A DNA stretch of 64,000 nucleotides from Nematostella vectensis (lineage: Eukaryota; Cnidaria; Anthozoa; Actiniaria; Edwardsiidae): assembly GCF_932526225.1 (NCBI RefSeq), contig NC_064047.1, positions 8,545,994 through 8,609,993 of the forward strand, read 5' to 3'. Of this stretch, positions 22,901 to 34,800 are shown piece by piece. Positions within the stretch are counted from its first letter, which is position 1. Every line of letters starts with the position of its first letter. The notes below the pieces were generated by a model. The model did not search any database, had not been told where the DNA came from, and saw only the letters and a program-made list of their open reading frames with translations. The translations under genes and the position numbers were made by a program.

Positions 22901-25900
22901 GTATCGGTGATCACGGGTTATCGGCCTACTACACAGAGCTGTGTTCGTCAACACTTGCTGTAACATTCAATGGCGGAGCACACAGAGAAAAAGAGGAGAA
23001 TAAAATGGTATTTGACCATGTCACGTTATTCGCGCTATGTCAAGCTCTCCACTCTTTGTCAGACGTACTTTACTACATGTCATGCTTGCTGTTACGTTCA
23101 ATGACGCACATAGAAAGAAAGATAGAAGAATAAAATAGTATTTGACCATGTCGCGCTATGTCACGCTCTCCACTCTTTGTCAGACATACTTTACTATCTC
23201 ATGCTTGCTGTTACGTTCAATGGCTCACAAAGAAAAAAGATATAAGAATAAAATAGTATTTGACGCTATCCGAGCTATTTTACGCTCTATCCAATCTAGT
23301 TTTGGTCTCTCTTTATTGCGTTATGCCTATGTATTACGCTTGCTTCCACGCTGAATTATGACGCGAAAAGGTAAAGGAAGAAGTAAACTGATAAATTAAT
23401 TTGGAGGATAATCATTTTTCTTGCAACTTGATGCTTGATTACGCGACGCAGATTCAACGTGGTCGAGTCTAAGGCATAGAAGGTGCCTCAGGTAGCCATG
23501 ATACAACTCATGTCTGGAACAGATCTTATTATCATCATTTTTTATTTTTAATGGTCGAAAGGAAACTAAAGAACGCCGTGAAAAATTGCTGTGTTCATGT
23601 TTCAGATCACTACAGACTTAAAAGGCAAATGCACTGAACAGTTCAAAGGCACATCGTCTGCTGCTCCACTGGCCGCTGGAATGGTGGCACTTATGTTAGA
23701 ACAGAAGTAAGTTTATCTTGTTCTTTACTGGGGAGGGGTTGGGATTCTGCTGCTCCACTGGCCGCTGGAATGGTGGCACTTATGTTAGAACAGAAGTAAG
23801 TTTATCTTGTTCTTTACTGGGGAGGGGTTGGGATTCTGCTGCTCCACTGGCCGCTGGAATGGTGGCACTTATGTTAGAACAGAAGTAAGTTTATCTTGTT
23901 CTTTACTGGGGAGGGGTTGGGATTCTGCTGCCCCAATGGCCGCTGGAATGGTAGCACTCATGTTTAATCGTTGGTAGTCGAGTTGGGATTGAAATTGTTG
24001 GTTTTGTGGGGAGAGGAATAACGGATACCCCGGAGAAATACCCTCGAAGCAAAGCGATAACCAACAAACTCAACTAACGTCGGAACCGGAAATCGAACCC
24101 GGAACTTAGTGGTGAGAGGCACAGGCAGAGCGACGCTCTACCAGCTGCGCTACCTAGGCCAGAGGGGTGGGGTGTTGCGCGGACCTCCTTCGTCTAGCTT
24201 CCTTATTACGTGCATGTGACTGACTGTTTTGGGGTGCGTGACAGCCCTTCTCTCACGTGGCGTGACGTACAACACATCATTGTGCATACGGCGAAGATGA
24301 CGAGCCCTGTGGATGATGGATGGCGTACGAATGGGGCTGGACTCCACTTCAATCACAAGTTTGGCTTTGGTCGTCTTGACGCGGACGCCATGGTGGAGAA
24401 GTCACGTGTCTGGAAGAACGTCCCTGTCCAGCGGACATGCACAGGAGCGTCTAGCGTGACAGGGGATGAGAAGTGAGTGGGAATAACAACTTGTTGGTAT
24501 TAATGGTCTAGCGTGACAGGGGATGAGAAGTGAGTGGGAATAACAACTTGTTGGTATTAATGGTCTAGCGTGACAGGGGATGAGAAGTGAGTGGGAATAA
24601 CAACTTGTTGGTATTAATGGTCTAGCGTGACAGGGGATGAGAAGTGAGTGGGAATAACAACTTGTTGGTATTAATGGTCTAGCGTGACAGGGGATGAGAA
24701 GTGAGTGGGAATAACAACTTGTTGGTATTAATGGTCTAGCGTGACAGGGGATGAGAAGTGAGTGGGAATAACAACTTGTTGGTATTAATGGTCTAGCGTG
24801 ACAGGGGATGAGAAGTGAGTGGGAATAACAACTTGTTGGTATTAATGGTCTAGCGTGACAGGGGATGAGAAGTGAGTGGGAATAACAACTTGTTGGTATT
24901 AATGGTCTAGCGTGACAGGGGATGAGAAGTGAGTGGGAATAACAACTTGTTGGTATTAATGGTCTAGCGTGACAGGGGATGAGAAGTGAGTGGGAATAAC
25001 AACTTGTTGGTATTAATGGTGTTGTTGCTATCATTGTTGTTTTTGCTCCTTGTTATTGTTGTTGCTGTTGTTGTTATTGATATTGTTTTCTTTGATATTG
25101 TTGTTATTATTGCAGTTGTTGTCATTGCAATTTTTGTTATTGTGGTTGTTCGGTGCTAATGTAACCTCCCCTCTCAATGTAACCTTCCCTCTCAATGTAA
25201 CCTTCCCTCTTAATGTAACCTCCCCTCTCAATGTAACCTCCCCTTTCAATGTAACCTCCCCTCTCAATGTAACCTTTTATCATTCAGAGACATCCCAGTG
25301 GGAGGCTCCCTGGACATCCAGATCCCGACCGGGGGGTGCATGGGCACCATTGCCGAGATCAACCACCTGGAGCACGTGGTACTCACTGTTAGTTTTATTC
25401 ATCGGAGACGCGGTGACGTCAGCCTGCTTCTGACGTCACCATCCGGGACCAAGAACGAGATGCTCTCTACTCGTCGCTATGACGACAGCAAGGAGGGTCT
25501 GGATAAATGGTCATTTATGACGGTACACTGCTGGGGTGAGTACGTGACACAAACAAACACTAGCGTGACATTTCTGGGGTGAGTGCGTGATACAAACAAA
25601 AACTAGCGTGACATTGCTGGGGTGAGTGCGTGATACAAACAAACACTAGCGTGACATTGCTGGGGTGAGTGCGTGATACAAACAAACACTAGCGTGACAT
25701 TGCTGGGGTGAGTGCGTGATACAAACAAACACTAGCGTGACATTGCTGGGGTGAGTGCGTGATACAAACAAACACTAGCGTGAGATTGCTGGGGTGAGTG
25801 CGTGATACAGACAAACACTAGCGTGACATTGCTGGAGCGAGTGCGTGACACAAACAAACACTAGCGTGACATTGCTGGGGCGAGTGCGTGATACAAACAA

Positions 25901-28900
25901 AAACTAGCGTGACATTGCTGGGGTGAGTGCGTGATACAAACAAACACTAGCGTGACATTGCTGGGGCGAGTGCGTGATACAAACAAACACTAGCGTGACA
26001 TTGCTGGGGTAAGTGCGTGATACAAACAAACACTAGCGTGACATTGCTGGGGTGAGTGCGTGATACAAACAAACACAAGCGTGACATTGCTGGGGCGAGT
26101 GCGTGACACAAATAAGCACTATCGTGACATTGCTGGGGCGAGTGCTTGATACAAACAAAACTAGCGTGACATTGCTGAGGTGAGTGCGTGACACAAACAA
26201 AAACTAGCGTGACATTGCTGAGGCGAGTGCGTGACGCAATGAAATTGTTACGTGGCATCAATGGGGTACGTGTTAGTATGTGATCATGATGCGCTTCAAC
26301 CTTCGCAGGGGAAAACCCGAGAGGGTTCTGGAAGCTGAACGTGATTGACAACCCTCTGAACGAGATCGGTGATCGCGTGGTTAACGGGTTTGGGACGCTA
26401 CACTTGGACACGAGCAAACAAGACACAGACGTCGAGGATCTTGAGGAACAAGTAATTGACGACCAGACGAAACAGCAAGCAGCAAGAATTCAGAGTATCA
26501 AAAACACGGTACGTAGAGTATTCAAAGAATCAGAAACAGACAGAGCAAAAAAATGGCAAGTTTTCCCAAAATAAGGTGTGGTTAACTTCGGTAAGCTTGA
26601 ATTTTTGCATAGAGTTTCCTTAAGGGAATTCCCTTGAAATAGATCTACAACCCAGAATTTTTTAAAACTTGGCATAAACAATATTGAAGTTAAGGGCTTT
26701 CAAAAAATGTAATAAAAAAATGGGGGTACCGACCTCGTTTTCGCAACAGAGGGGCGTAGAGTTGACGCGTTTTTACTGATCGCACAAAGAAAAATCCCAA
26801 CTCTTAGTTTTCAAAAAGAGTGCCCTTAGTCTTTAGAAAATTAATTTTTGTTTGTCGATCTGCCAAAATCCGATCTCCTAAACAATAACCCGTAGTAGCT
26901 AATGTTCCAAACAAATCACATTTTAAGATATCGCACTAAAAGACATTGTTTTCGCCGCAATTCATACGGTAAAAAGCTCCATTTTAAAGTATTTTTACGG
27001 CTTTTAAGAGAAATAACAAAACTTCTACAACCCAACTTTTTTTCTTCTTTCAGTATATCATTTTTCCGTATATATTTAACTATTTGAGCAAATAAAAAAT
27101 GGGGGTAACCGTTTTTCTGTCAAAGCGATTTTAAATAAAAAACGCGCGCCTTTTGCTGTGTTTTCTTGTACAACTGTGGCGCGCGCGCGCACTTAATATC
27201 GGAAAATTCGAACAAACAGCGCGCGCCACTATGCGCAGAAGGGGTGCGCAGTGCAATTCAAGGGAATTACCTTAAACCAACATATCGAAAAGTGTTTTTT
27301 CTTAGAGATATGAGGCTTGAAGTGCAATTTTCAAATGTTCAAAGTGTGAAGTCTGCTCGTTTTTAGGGAAAAGTCGGGCTTTGATCAGAAATTAGGCCAA
27401 TTTTGCTCGCTAGTAGCTAAATTTCATATCTTCTAAATTTCTTGAAAATTTGTAATTAAGCTTTTGGTCAGAGGAACTCCTTGTATACGGAATCTTGAGC
27501 TTATAGATTGAGATTTGGACAATTTTATGCCATTTATTTTGCTCTGTCTCAGAAACACGGTTCGTTATCAGGTGAGTGATTACCGGGGGAATGCCAAGGG
27601 GTCCCGACCAAACCCTGCTTATGTGACTAGTAGAGTCCGACACCGTGTTGACATCTGCGTTGAGAGTTAACGATGGTTTTATTTTTATTTGTGCGATCGG
27701 ATAGAAATAGATTTGAGATGGATCTAGTAATCTATTACAAGTGCAATAGATTGAGTAAGTACGCAGCTGCTTTGTCTCCTATTATCTTTGTTCTACAAAG
27801 GAGTTCTTTTGTCTCTATTCTTCTCGTTCTTTGTGTCGAGGTGCGGATATTGTTCATTTGCCTAATCAAATTGCAGCTTGTAAGAGCTGCGTACTGACCC
27901 GATAGATTTGAACTCAATTGATCTGTGGCAGGTGAATTGTGTAGTTCCAGAAAATATCCTTACTCCCTTGAGAGGATTGGAAATTCCGGGGGGGGGGGGG
28001 TGGGGTGGGGTTTAAACGGCTAGGAATTTCCAGAGGGGAGGGGGGGATAAAATGCCCTTTTTCAGTAACTGCATTTATTGCGAAAGACAGGATGCTTCAA
28101 ACTTCTTAGCCAAACTTGCAAGGAGTTTTTGTTTGTTTTTGTTGTTGCAGAGACGTAGCAGGTATAATAAGATTTTGTTGAGCACAATACAGAAACATTA
28201 AAAAAATATTTTTATTTTTATTTTTTTTATTTAGGGGAGGGCATGTGATGTCACGGTTGTGGAATTGCATCATTTTGTGACACAATATAACAGAAAAAAG
28301 CATTTTTAACCACTGATATTTTTCTGTAGAATCCCCTGTTTGATTTCCCGTACCCCGCTGGTGTGCGGAGAGATAGAGTCAAGCCATTCTCTAACAACAT
28401 GGACACTTCGGAGACCGAAGAGAGTATTGTAGATGATTTATATAACTTGACGCAGAGCGACACCGCGAGCTTTACCGAGTACGTGTACGACCGCAGCAAA
28501 ATACCTAGACCGGAAGCGAAACTCAGAAGCGACGATAGTGATGACGACGATGTAACCGGAAGTAATAGTTCCGGAAGTGACGACACCGGAAGTAGCGATG
28601 CTGAAATAAAGGCAGTAGAATACAAATCTGATGGGGAAACACAAGATGGTGGTAGTAATGGTAGCGGGGTTTTCATTTTACAGAAACCGAACGAGAGAAG
28701 GCCGAAAAAGAAACTTAAATATAAAAAGCGTAGCAAAATAAACTCTCATAAGAAAAAGTTGATTAATGCAAAAGCTAAAAAGGACGCTACGAAAAAGGTC
28801 CAGGTTGCTGTGCAGGAGACCGCCACACAGCGGGTCCAGGTGAATGCCGGGTATGATAATCCCGAGATCCCGTGCCTCGCCCGCGGGTGCTCGGGTATCC

Positions 28901-28956
28901 TATTGAAGTGGGTACTTACTTTCTACGGTACATACGAACCGCCAGAGAACACATAG
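16984..28956 (+). CDS. Proprotein convertase 1 (furin/kexin family), 14 exons, 850 aa
   Basis: Secretory Ca2+-dependent serine protease that cleaves precursors after basic residues. Exons: 16984-17232, 18274-18378, 18519-18608, 19171-19279, 19740-19777, 20172-20245, 22106-22194, 22405-22577, 22786-23007, 23606-23706, 24245-24472, 25288-25535, 26309-26508, 28330-28956. All introns are GT-AG and phases join without a break. Order of parts: signal peptide (about 1-25), prodomain ([15 protein letters not shown]) ending at HRVRK/DG, S8 catalytic domain with Asp183 (VLDDG), His223 (HGTRCAG), oxyanion Asn324 (WATGNGG) and Ser400 (GTSSAAP), then a P domain ([23 protein letters not shown]). Between FWKLNVID and the terminal strand [11 protein letters not shown] (about 833-843) lie some 240 Ser/Asp/Lys-rich residues. 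There is no transmembrane or Cys-rich tail, as in granule-type convertases. Initiator ATG is followed by a good signal sequence. Exon 2 is short and was found only by homology to the paralogues. AATAAA lies at 29239. Confidence 0.9.
17654..17886. mobile_element. Long-TIR MITE in intron 1 of convertase 1
   Basis: The first and last roughly 60 bp are inverted copies of each other: TTTCAAATAAGG..GAGAATC..AACCCGCAGTG.TTCATGGGTATA. The 233-bp element has no coding capacity. Related sequence occurs again in the same gene at about 20320-20464 (AATAAGCGTAA..CAGGTTT) and an end-like piece at about 21455-21500, pointing to further copies of the family. Confidence 0.75.
19876..20130 (+). repeat. GAT/GATGTT-rich low-complexity tract in intron 5
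   Basis: Runs of GATGAT and ATGATAATGAT between exons 5 and 6 of convertase 1. A 130-codon frame across it is a by-product of the repeat that happens to read into exon 6 in the right frame at its end; it has no independent support. Confidence 0.8.
20465..20841. mobile_element. GACAGAGC-type MITE, short form, 9-bp target duplication
   Basis: Ends are GACAGAGCAAAAAAATGGCA and its inverted partner (..TTTTTTTGCTCTGTC). Flanks are GTTAACAAA (20456-20464) and GTTCACAAA (20842-20850), a 9-bp target site duplication with one mismatch. The 377-bp element matches the outer parts of the element at 26539-27548. A 9-bp duplication fits Mutator-like transposons; the superfamily is inference. It sits in intron 6 of convertase 1. 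Confidence 0.8.
21905..22110 (+). repeat. Acceptor-anchored minisatellite before exon 7 of convertase 1
   Basis: Units of 64-68 bp with CGCGTTACATTGTTGTCAC (near 21940, 22004, 22072) each end in a pyrimidine tract, an AG and TCACG or TTACG: CTACAG/TCACG at 21970, TTCAG/TTACG at 22035, then the real exon 7 acceptor TTTTTAAG/TCACGG at 22105. The decoys resemble better acceptors than the one that keeps the frame. Confidence 0.75.
22954..23330 (+). repeat. Donor-spanning tandem triplication, exon 9 end of convertase 1
   Basis: The last roughly 54 bases of exon 9 (CTTGCTGTAACATTCAATG through AATAAAATG) plus intron sequence are repeated at about 23085 and 23204 (CTTGCTGTTACGTTCAATG .. AATAAAATAGTATTTGAC). 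Spacing is 131 and 119 bp. The copies have lost the reading frame. Confidence 0.8.
23657..23963 (+). repeat. 89-bp donor-spanning tandem repeat, exon 10 end of convertase 1
   Basis: The unit starts at TCTGCTGCTCCACTGG (23657, 23746, 23835, 23924). It holds the end of exon 10, coding from just after the catalytic Ser codon through LEQ, its GTAAGT donor and a G-rich intron piece. The first three copies are virtually identical; the fourth is diverged and cut short by the SINE that follows. Because 89 is not a multiple of three, use of a downstream donor would shift the frame. Confidence 0.95.
23964..24161 (-). mobile_element. tRNA-derived SINE, minus strand
   Basis: Read on the minus strand, the 5' end has a pol III A box (TAGCGCAGCTGGTAGAGCG) and, about 45 bp on, a B box (GGTTCGATTTC), as in a tRNA. 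An unrelated tail follows (GTTTGTTGGTT, CTCCGGGGTATCC, CCAACAATTTC). A true tRNA gene is excluded: the stem pairing fails and there is a long tail. It ends 83 bp upstream of exon 11 of convertase 1. Confidence 0.75.
24450..25019 (+). repeat. 57-bp donor-spanning minisatellite, 10 copies, exon 11 end of convertase 1
   Basis: Ten essentially perfect copies of a 57-bp unit, the first of which is the last 23 bases of exon 11 (TCTAGCGTGACAGGGGATGA..) with its donor GTGAGTGG. Every copy therefore repeats an exon end and a functional-looking splice donor. Reading through the donor gives AAG-TGA, so any retained copy would end translation. The array is followed by a GTT/ATT-rich tract to about 25150. 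Confidence 0.97.
25158..25275 (+). repeat. 18-bp minisatellite AATGTAACCTCCCCTCTC
   Basis: Seven tandem copies (CTCC/TTCC variants) end just before the exon 12 acceptor (TTTATCATTCAG) of convertase 1. The pyrimidine-rich unit may lengthen the polypyrimidine tract; that is inference. Confidence 0.9.
25530..26240 (+). repeat. 43-bp donor-spanning minisatellite, exon 12 end of convertase 1
   Basis: About 16 copies of GCTGGGGTGAGTGCGTGATA .. CTAGCGTGACATT. The unit includes the last bases of exon 12 (TGCTGGG) and its GTGAGT donor. The copies are more variable than those at exon 11; several have GGGCGAGT, which destroys the donor GT. Confidence 0.95.
26539..27548. mobile_element. GACAGAGC-type element, long form, carrying a nested MITE
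   Basis: The ends GACAGAGCAAAAAAATGGCA and ..TTATTTTGCTCTGTC match the short element at 20465-20841. The flanks TCAGAAACA at 26530-26538 and 27549-27557 are an exact 9-bp duplication. The outer parts align with the short copy (GGTAAGCTTGAATTTTTGCATAGAG; GAGATATGAGGCTTGAAG; GGAATCTTGAGCTTATA), whereas 26619-27275 is absent from it. The element lies 30 bp inside intron 13 of convertase 1. Confidence 0.85.
26619..27275. mobile_element. Nested TTAAGG..CCTTAA MITE
   Basis: Inverted ends TTAAGGGAATTCCCTTGAA (left) and TTCAAGGGAATTACCTTAA (right) bound sequence that is missing from the short GACAGAGC element, so it inserted later. A related shorter copy in the opposite orientation is at 49471-49737. 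Shared inner blocks include TGGGGGTA, GCGCGCGCCAC-type GC runs and CACTATGCGCAGAAGGGG. Confidence 0.75.
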
Positions 28957-31865
28957 GCAGATAGATATTATACTGTTATACTTTAGATTTATTATGAGTA
29001 GTAAGATATTCCTCTGTACAAGATCTAAGAGACCTAAGGTGGGTGTGGTCATTGTGAATACGAGCTGCTGATTGGTGCTGATTGGTGGAATTTAGAAGAT
29101 ACTGTCATTAATATTCAGGTGGCAGTTGAAACGTGTGACGTCACTTACTCCTCTATCTCAAACCTTTTTAAAAAAACGAACATCAGTGCAAAATGGCAAA
29201 TGGCCGATGGTACTTCTAAAACTAATCGCTGCTTCCAGAATAAAGAAGTGAAGTGAAGTGCAAATCGCAAGATTTATTTATATTTTCCTACATATAGTAG
29301 AAAATGACGAGTCCTATGGTATTTTCAGATGACAGAACTACCATTTTCCATTTGCACTTTGAAATAGGTGTATATCTTACTGGTATTGCCGTCGTTTGAT
29401 AGGGGGCCGCAAGCTGCCTCTCTCCCTCTTGTTCATTCAATTCATACTCTGCAAAACTATCGTACTATGGGCCACCGTTCTTTTGTAGAAATAAAGTTTT
29501 GATTGGCGCATATCCGTAAATAAGAAAGTGGACTTTGATTCTTTCCATCTGTCCAAGTCCAACCATTCCACGTTTTACGGACATGCACCAAATATGGAAC
29601 CACAATTTGTCTCTTTTGGATTCCCCTTAAAATTAGCACTCTTATCAGTGAGCAGCGCTTAGTTTTAAATGTATTGTTATCTTTTCACAAGCAATATAGT
29701 GCCAGTCTCTCGTGGCATTTGTTTCACGCGGTAACGTGTTGAGCAGGGTGGAGAGCATATCACTTCGAAACGCTTTTGCAAAGTTTATGTAAATTACTGC
29801 TTTATTAATAAAATTACATTACTTTTTGTAGCTTCATTCTTTAGTAATGCAATCAACATACAACAGGCGCAAATAGGTCGCATACTCTATTTCACAGCAC
29901 GTGACTTGAGTCACGCGTTACACGCAGGCAGACGCCGATAGCAGTCACGCGACTCTGTACCACGTAACACAGACCAACTTGTTTTAAGCACAAATGCGGC
30001 CTCGTAACGAAAACCGCAATTTGAACAAAAGAATAACAGCTATTTCCAATACCATATGCGCAAAGCATGCTAAAAGAAAATAAACTAACAAAAGATGATT
30101 ATTAAAGATAAAAATGATTGACCTTCGTAGACCATACTTCCAGGCTTAAAACTTTAAGGCTGAAAATAACTTATACAGGCGCGAACACGGGTGCGCAGAG
30201 TGCGCGCGCAAATAACCGTCATGCTGGATTCTAATGTTATTCATGACTGCACTTAGTCTGGAGCTGCAAACTGGGGAAAGGTTCTCTTGAGAGAGAGGTT
30301 GCTGTATACAAAATATTCTTTGTTTTAGGGATATGTACTTTACTATTAATTCCCCAAAATCAAACAAACACACAAAAAACATGGATTTATGGCTCAGTTT
30401 TGCGAAGACATTCTACAGCATGTTTTTGGTTATGATAAAAATGCAGGCCCGGAACTATGAGTACGGAAAGGGGTAGAGGTGTTGCTCGGGTGCCTGCGCA
30501 AGAGGTTCATTCTGAATGGAAGGGATTAGACAAAATCGACGTGTATTGTACATCAAGCATAAAGCCGTAGCAAACAGTCGCACTCAGACTTTTGACCACT
30601 GGTCGTCTAGTATTTTAAGGACCTTGCTGCCGGAGGTTTAGTTTTAGAGTATAAAGTGTGATGGCACGCGCACGTCAAGGTGAATTGTATAGCTCAATGG
30701 AAGTCTATGGTTTCTCGATACCAAGTAGTGTTTTTTATACGGGCAATATGATGGTGATTTAGATTGTCATTTGGCTGACATATATTGGATTTTGCGTAAA
30801 AACTCTTTATTTTTCATGTTCTGCGCGCGCTTTTGTTTTCTCGCTCATACAGCACAAGAATGAATCCAAAGTATGGATATAATTCGCATACTTCAGATGC
30901 CCTTATCCAATTGTCAACGGCAGTAGAAAATGATTGCCTTTCGACCACAGGCGGACCAAGTTCTAGGTCTGTCTACTTATGAAAAAAGCAAAATTGTTGA
31001 AGTTAAATTCATCCTTTTGAGTTCTATTGTGTTTTGCCTTTGGTGTTTGCTTTTGCGGCTATTTTACAGTCCGCACGCTCGCGCAACCCATCTCTATTTC
31101 TTGCTTACACAACAGTCAGGTCAGCTCAGCGGGACTTTCTCTCTTATTCGAAAAACAAATAAGTATAAATCGTAAGATTATCCATTATCGGTCATTAATG
31201 TATGGTTGCGGGGTTTTTTTTGCGATTATTTTTGCGGTCTTGCGATTTTCATGTCCCCTTTCCCTCCTTTTAATTCTCACGCAGTTTTTCTTCAAAGCCT
31301 TTATTGCTGCTACATATTGTGAGAAGACTGATATAAAGGACATGCCATGTTAAACTGCAGAATACCCAGTTCCTAGTACGTGAGTCTAGAGATATTTAAG
31401 GAAAAACGAGAATGAGAATCTTTTTTCACGATACGCCTTAAGCGTTGCGTTCCTATGGTCGAGTCTGGGGCGATTTATCCATTCGCTAGGCTTTTAGTTC
31501 ACAAGGATCGCTTGCTCTACAAGCTATCAACTTGACCTGGGCGTCAAGAGTCTTTACATAGAAATACATAAAAGCAAAACGCACGATATTGTAACCCATT
31601 TGGTAGTTTTGAAATTTGTGAATTGTTCTGAAGTGAAGTTCACTGGTACTGATTTTTCTGTTATTTGAGAAATGCGACAATTTTCTGTGCCTGATGGTAT
31701 TTTGTGTGGTTATTGAACCGTGGCAAAAAAGACAGTGGACAATGTTCGCAACCTGCTGCCAATCACACAAGAGGCCCAGCGGACAGATCAGACTTACTAA
31801 ATACTCTCCAACACAAACACTAAACAATGTCACCAAGAACATAGAATTTCTAGCAAAAATACAAA
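28957..31865. other. Intergenic between convertases 1 and 2
   Basis: About 2.9 kb with no frame that shows a domain or a splice partner. It contains the presumed 3' UTR of convertase 1 and, at its right end, the presumed promoter and 5' UTR of convertase 2. No repeats with clear borders were seen. Confidence 0.6.
29239..29244 (+). promoter_or_regulatory. Candidate poly(A) signal of convertase 1
   Basis: AATAAA, 283 bases after the TAG stop at 28954-28956. It is the first canonical hexamer seen downstream. Confidence 0.5.
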
Positions 31866-34800
31866 ATGATGACCCCCAAATGGGGCTATCTTATAGTACT
31901 AGCGATTTTTGTAATTCATTTTAGTGTTTTAGATTGCAAACCATCTAGGAAATTCCACAAACGAGGAAAAACACGAAGAAAATTAACTCGAGAGGAATGG
32001 AAGCAATTACATAAATTTGAGGACGCGCTAAAAAGCGAGGATGGGAAATTGATGTTCACTAATTCCTGGGCTGTCCAGTTGGACTCTGCGGAGGTTGAAG
32101 CTGCTGATAGAATCGCTGCAAAGCACGGGTTTACAAACTTGGGCCAGGTGAGTGTATCAACGCAAAGGCGACTGGTGGATAAACGACAGGTTTGTTAGTG
32201 TCAGCATTATATAACAGAAAGTGGTGCTTTAGGTCAAAACATTTCTGGTTCTCAACAATAATAGCTTTTGTGATGTCTTTTCATCGGATCTAAAGCATTA
32301 ATGGTATTCATTTAATTGATTTGTTAGCGTAGCCCATAACAGTGACAAATAATTACAAAAACTATAATTAATTTCCTTTATTTCCTTAAATAATGAGGGA
32401 CTGATATCTTAATGTCAACGACAACACGGTGTTTAGCTTTTTGGGGGAAAACATTCAAAATAATTTTGTTGTAGCATGTCATAAAGTGCTTCAACATCTT
32501 AAAATTGTGCGAAATGTATATATCTCGATTTTCTCTCAATTGTAGTGGGGAGCGAATCTTCATTTTTGTAGGGAAATGTTTTTTATAACATAAAACTAAT
32601 AAAATAAAAGTACTTTTCGGCACCTTATGAGCTATGTCCTGACACACCAAAGAAAATGATCTTGGCCCGCATGTGAACTGCAAATAGTTCCTTTTTAAAT
32701 AGTATTTAATAGGTTTTTTCTTTATTATTATAACCAATGACGGTCACTGTGGATGTTATATGACAGGTTGGCTCATTAAAGGGGTACTATCACTTCAAGC
32801 ACGTGCATAAGCCAGGAAACAGAGCACGACGGGAATTGCACGTGCACGAGAAAACTAGGCTTCTTATGCAGGAGGACGAGGTGAGAGACCAGGGGGGGTG
32901 GGGACCGGGGATGAGTTGATAGGTAAGTGGGGTGGGTTGGGGGCCAAGGTGAGGGACCAGGGTGGGTGGGGACGGGGGTTAGTCGATAGGTAAGTGGTCG
33001 GGAAAGGGGGACGAGGTGAGAGACCAGGGGGGTGGGGACTGGGTGAGTTGATAGGTAAGGGGGTGGGGACGGGGGACGAAGTGAGAGACCAGGGTAGGTG
33101 GGGACGGGGGTGAGTTGATAGGTAAGTGGGGTGGGGAGGGGGACGAATTGAGAGACCAGGGTGGGTGGGGACTGGGGTGAGTTTATAGGTAGGGGGGTGG
33201 GGAAGGGGGACGAGGTCAGAGACCAGGGAAGGGTGGGAACCGGAGTGAGTTGATAGGTAAGGGGGGTGGGGACGGGGGACGAGGTCAAAGACCAGGGTGG
33301 GTGGGGACTGGGGTGAGTTGATAGGTAAGAGGGGGTGGAGACGGGGGCCAAGGTGAGAGACCAGGGTGGGTAGGGACCATTGTTGGTTGATAGGGAACGG
33401 GGGTGGGGACGGGGGCCGAGGTGAGAGATAAAGGGTGCGGGGGGGGGGGGGGCAATGCGAGAGATACATTAAGGGGGCTGAGGAAAGGGTTCGATGTGTT
33501 GAATTAGGTGTTGAGACGAGACACGAGGGGACTTAAGATCCATGACGGCAGAGAGTCGAGAACGGCGCACACGCACGGCGCGCTACCACATTTTTTTTGC
33601 GCAGGAAGAAATACAACGTGTGCGCCGTCGGAGGGGACTTAAGCCCTATTTAGGGATGTGGACGGGACAATACGAGATACACGGGGGCAGGGCCAGGGAC
33701 GAGGTCAGAAATCACTAGGGTGGTGTGGGGATTGGGGATGAGAGGTGAGGTTTAGCTGATGGGGAGGAGAATGGAATCGGAAAGAAATCGTGTACGATTA
33801 TTTGTTGTTTCCTGTTTTACCACTGTTTCAACGCTCCTCACAGGTATTGTGGGCTCAGCGACAACACGTCTTAGCAAGAACTAGAAAATACATAGTCCCA
33901 CATGACCCAAAGTTCCATGATCAGTGGTATCTGGTAAGATCTCACACAAGCATTAGGTCTATACACGTTAAGCATACCGTGTGTATAAGCTGACGTTAAT
34001 AAAGCTTTGCGAAACATTCGCAATTTCAGTAATTGAATGCCATCAGTGCTAAGGGTTTCCAAACAACAGTTTAGGGGGTTTAACCCTCCCCCCCAATATA
34101 TATAAACATATAACAAAAATACCCCCTCCCCCCTCTGTCACTGAGCCAAACCCCCTTTAGCGAAAAGCTCGTCCCGACCCTGAACAAAATGTCGCGCAGT
34201 TAGCTAAGGTGCCTCTTAACGCTCTTAGAAGAGAGAACGAAGAATAGTGCACTAAATTTTAAGCCTTCCAGCAATAATGGCCCTAGAGTGTAGCAAGGAG
34301 CAAATGGAAGGGTGAGAAAGGCGCACTACCCTAAGCTTATTGAAGAATCGATACATATAAAATTTACCACATTTAAAAACTTTGTCTGTGCACTCTTTAG
34401 CGAAATCCAGCTGCGCCATGAGATCTATATCCTATATTTATTAAATTCTGGTTGCCGCCATTTCGTCATAGCAAAATAAGACTAATTTCCATCAGCTGTT
34501 TTGGGGGAATTTATGTTGGTATATATTTCTTATTGAATTCTTTAAACAAGGTATAAAACTTTTTGAGAGAGTTATTTTAAGATTTCGGTTCAATATTTAT
34601 CTTCCAATACGGAATAAAAACACAAGCAAAGGTGTGGCTGACTGGGCCTTTTTAAATTTAGAGACTACAAAGTCTATGTGTCGTGTATGCACACATTACC
34701 TTTAGTGCTCATTTTACCCTCCCCTCCCTAGTTTAACGATGGCCAGTCGACGGGCCCCGCCGGAGTTGATATCGATGTAGTGCCCGCGTGGAACAGGAAC

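Noticed and set aside
24080-24161. Possible tRNA gene on the minus strand with A and B boxes.
   Set aside because: The cloverleaf stems do not pair well and an unrelated conserved-looking tail follows, which fits a tRNA-derived SINE.
24402-25034. 210-codon minus-strand frame with a 19-residue repeat ([19 protein letters not shown]).
   Set aside because: Reverse reading of the 57-bp minisatellite; the unit is 19 codons long and lacks stops by chance.
32776-33469. Two Pro-rich minus-strand frames of about 190-200 codons.
   Set aside because: They lie on the G-rich donor-spanning minisatellite of convertase 2 intron 2 and simply translate the repeat.
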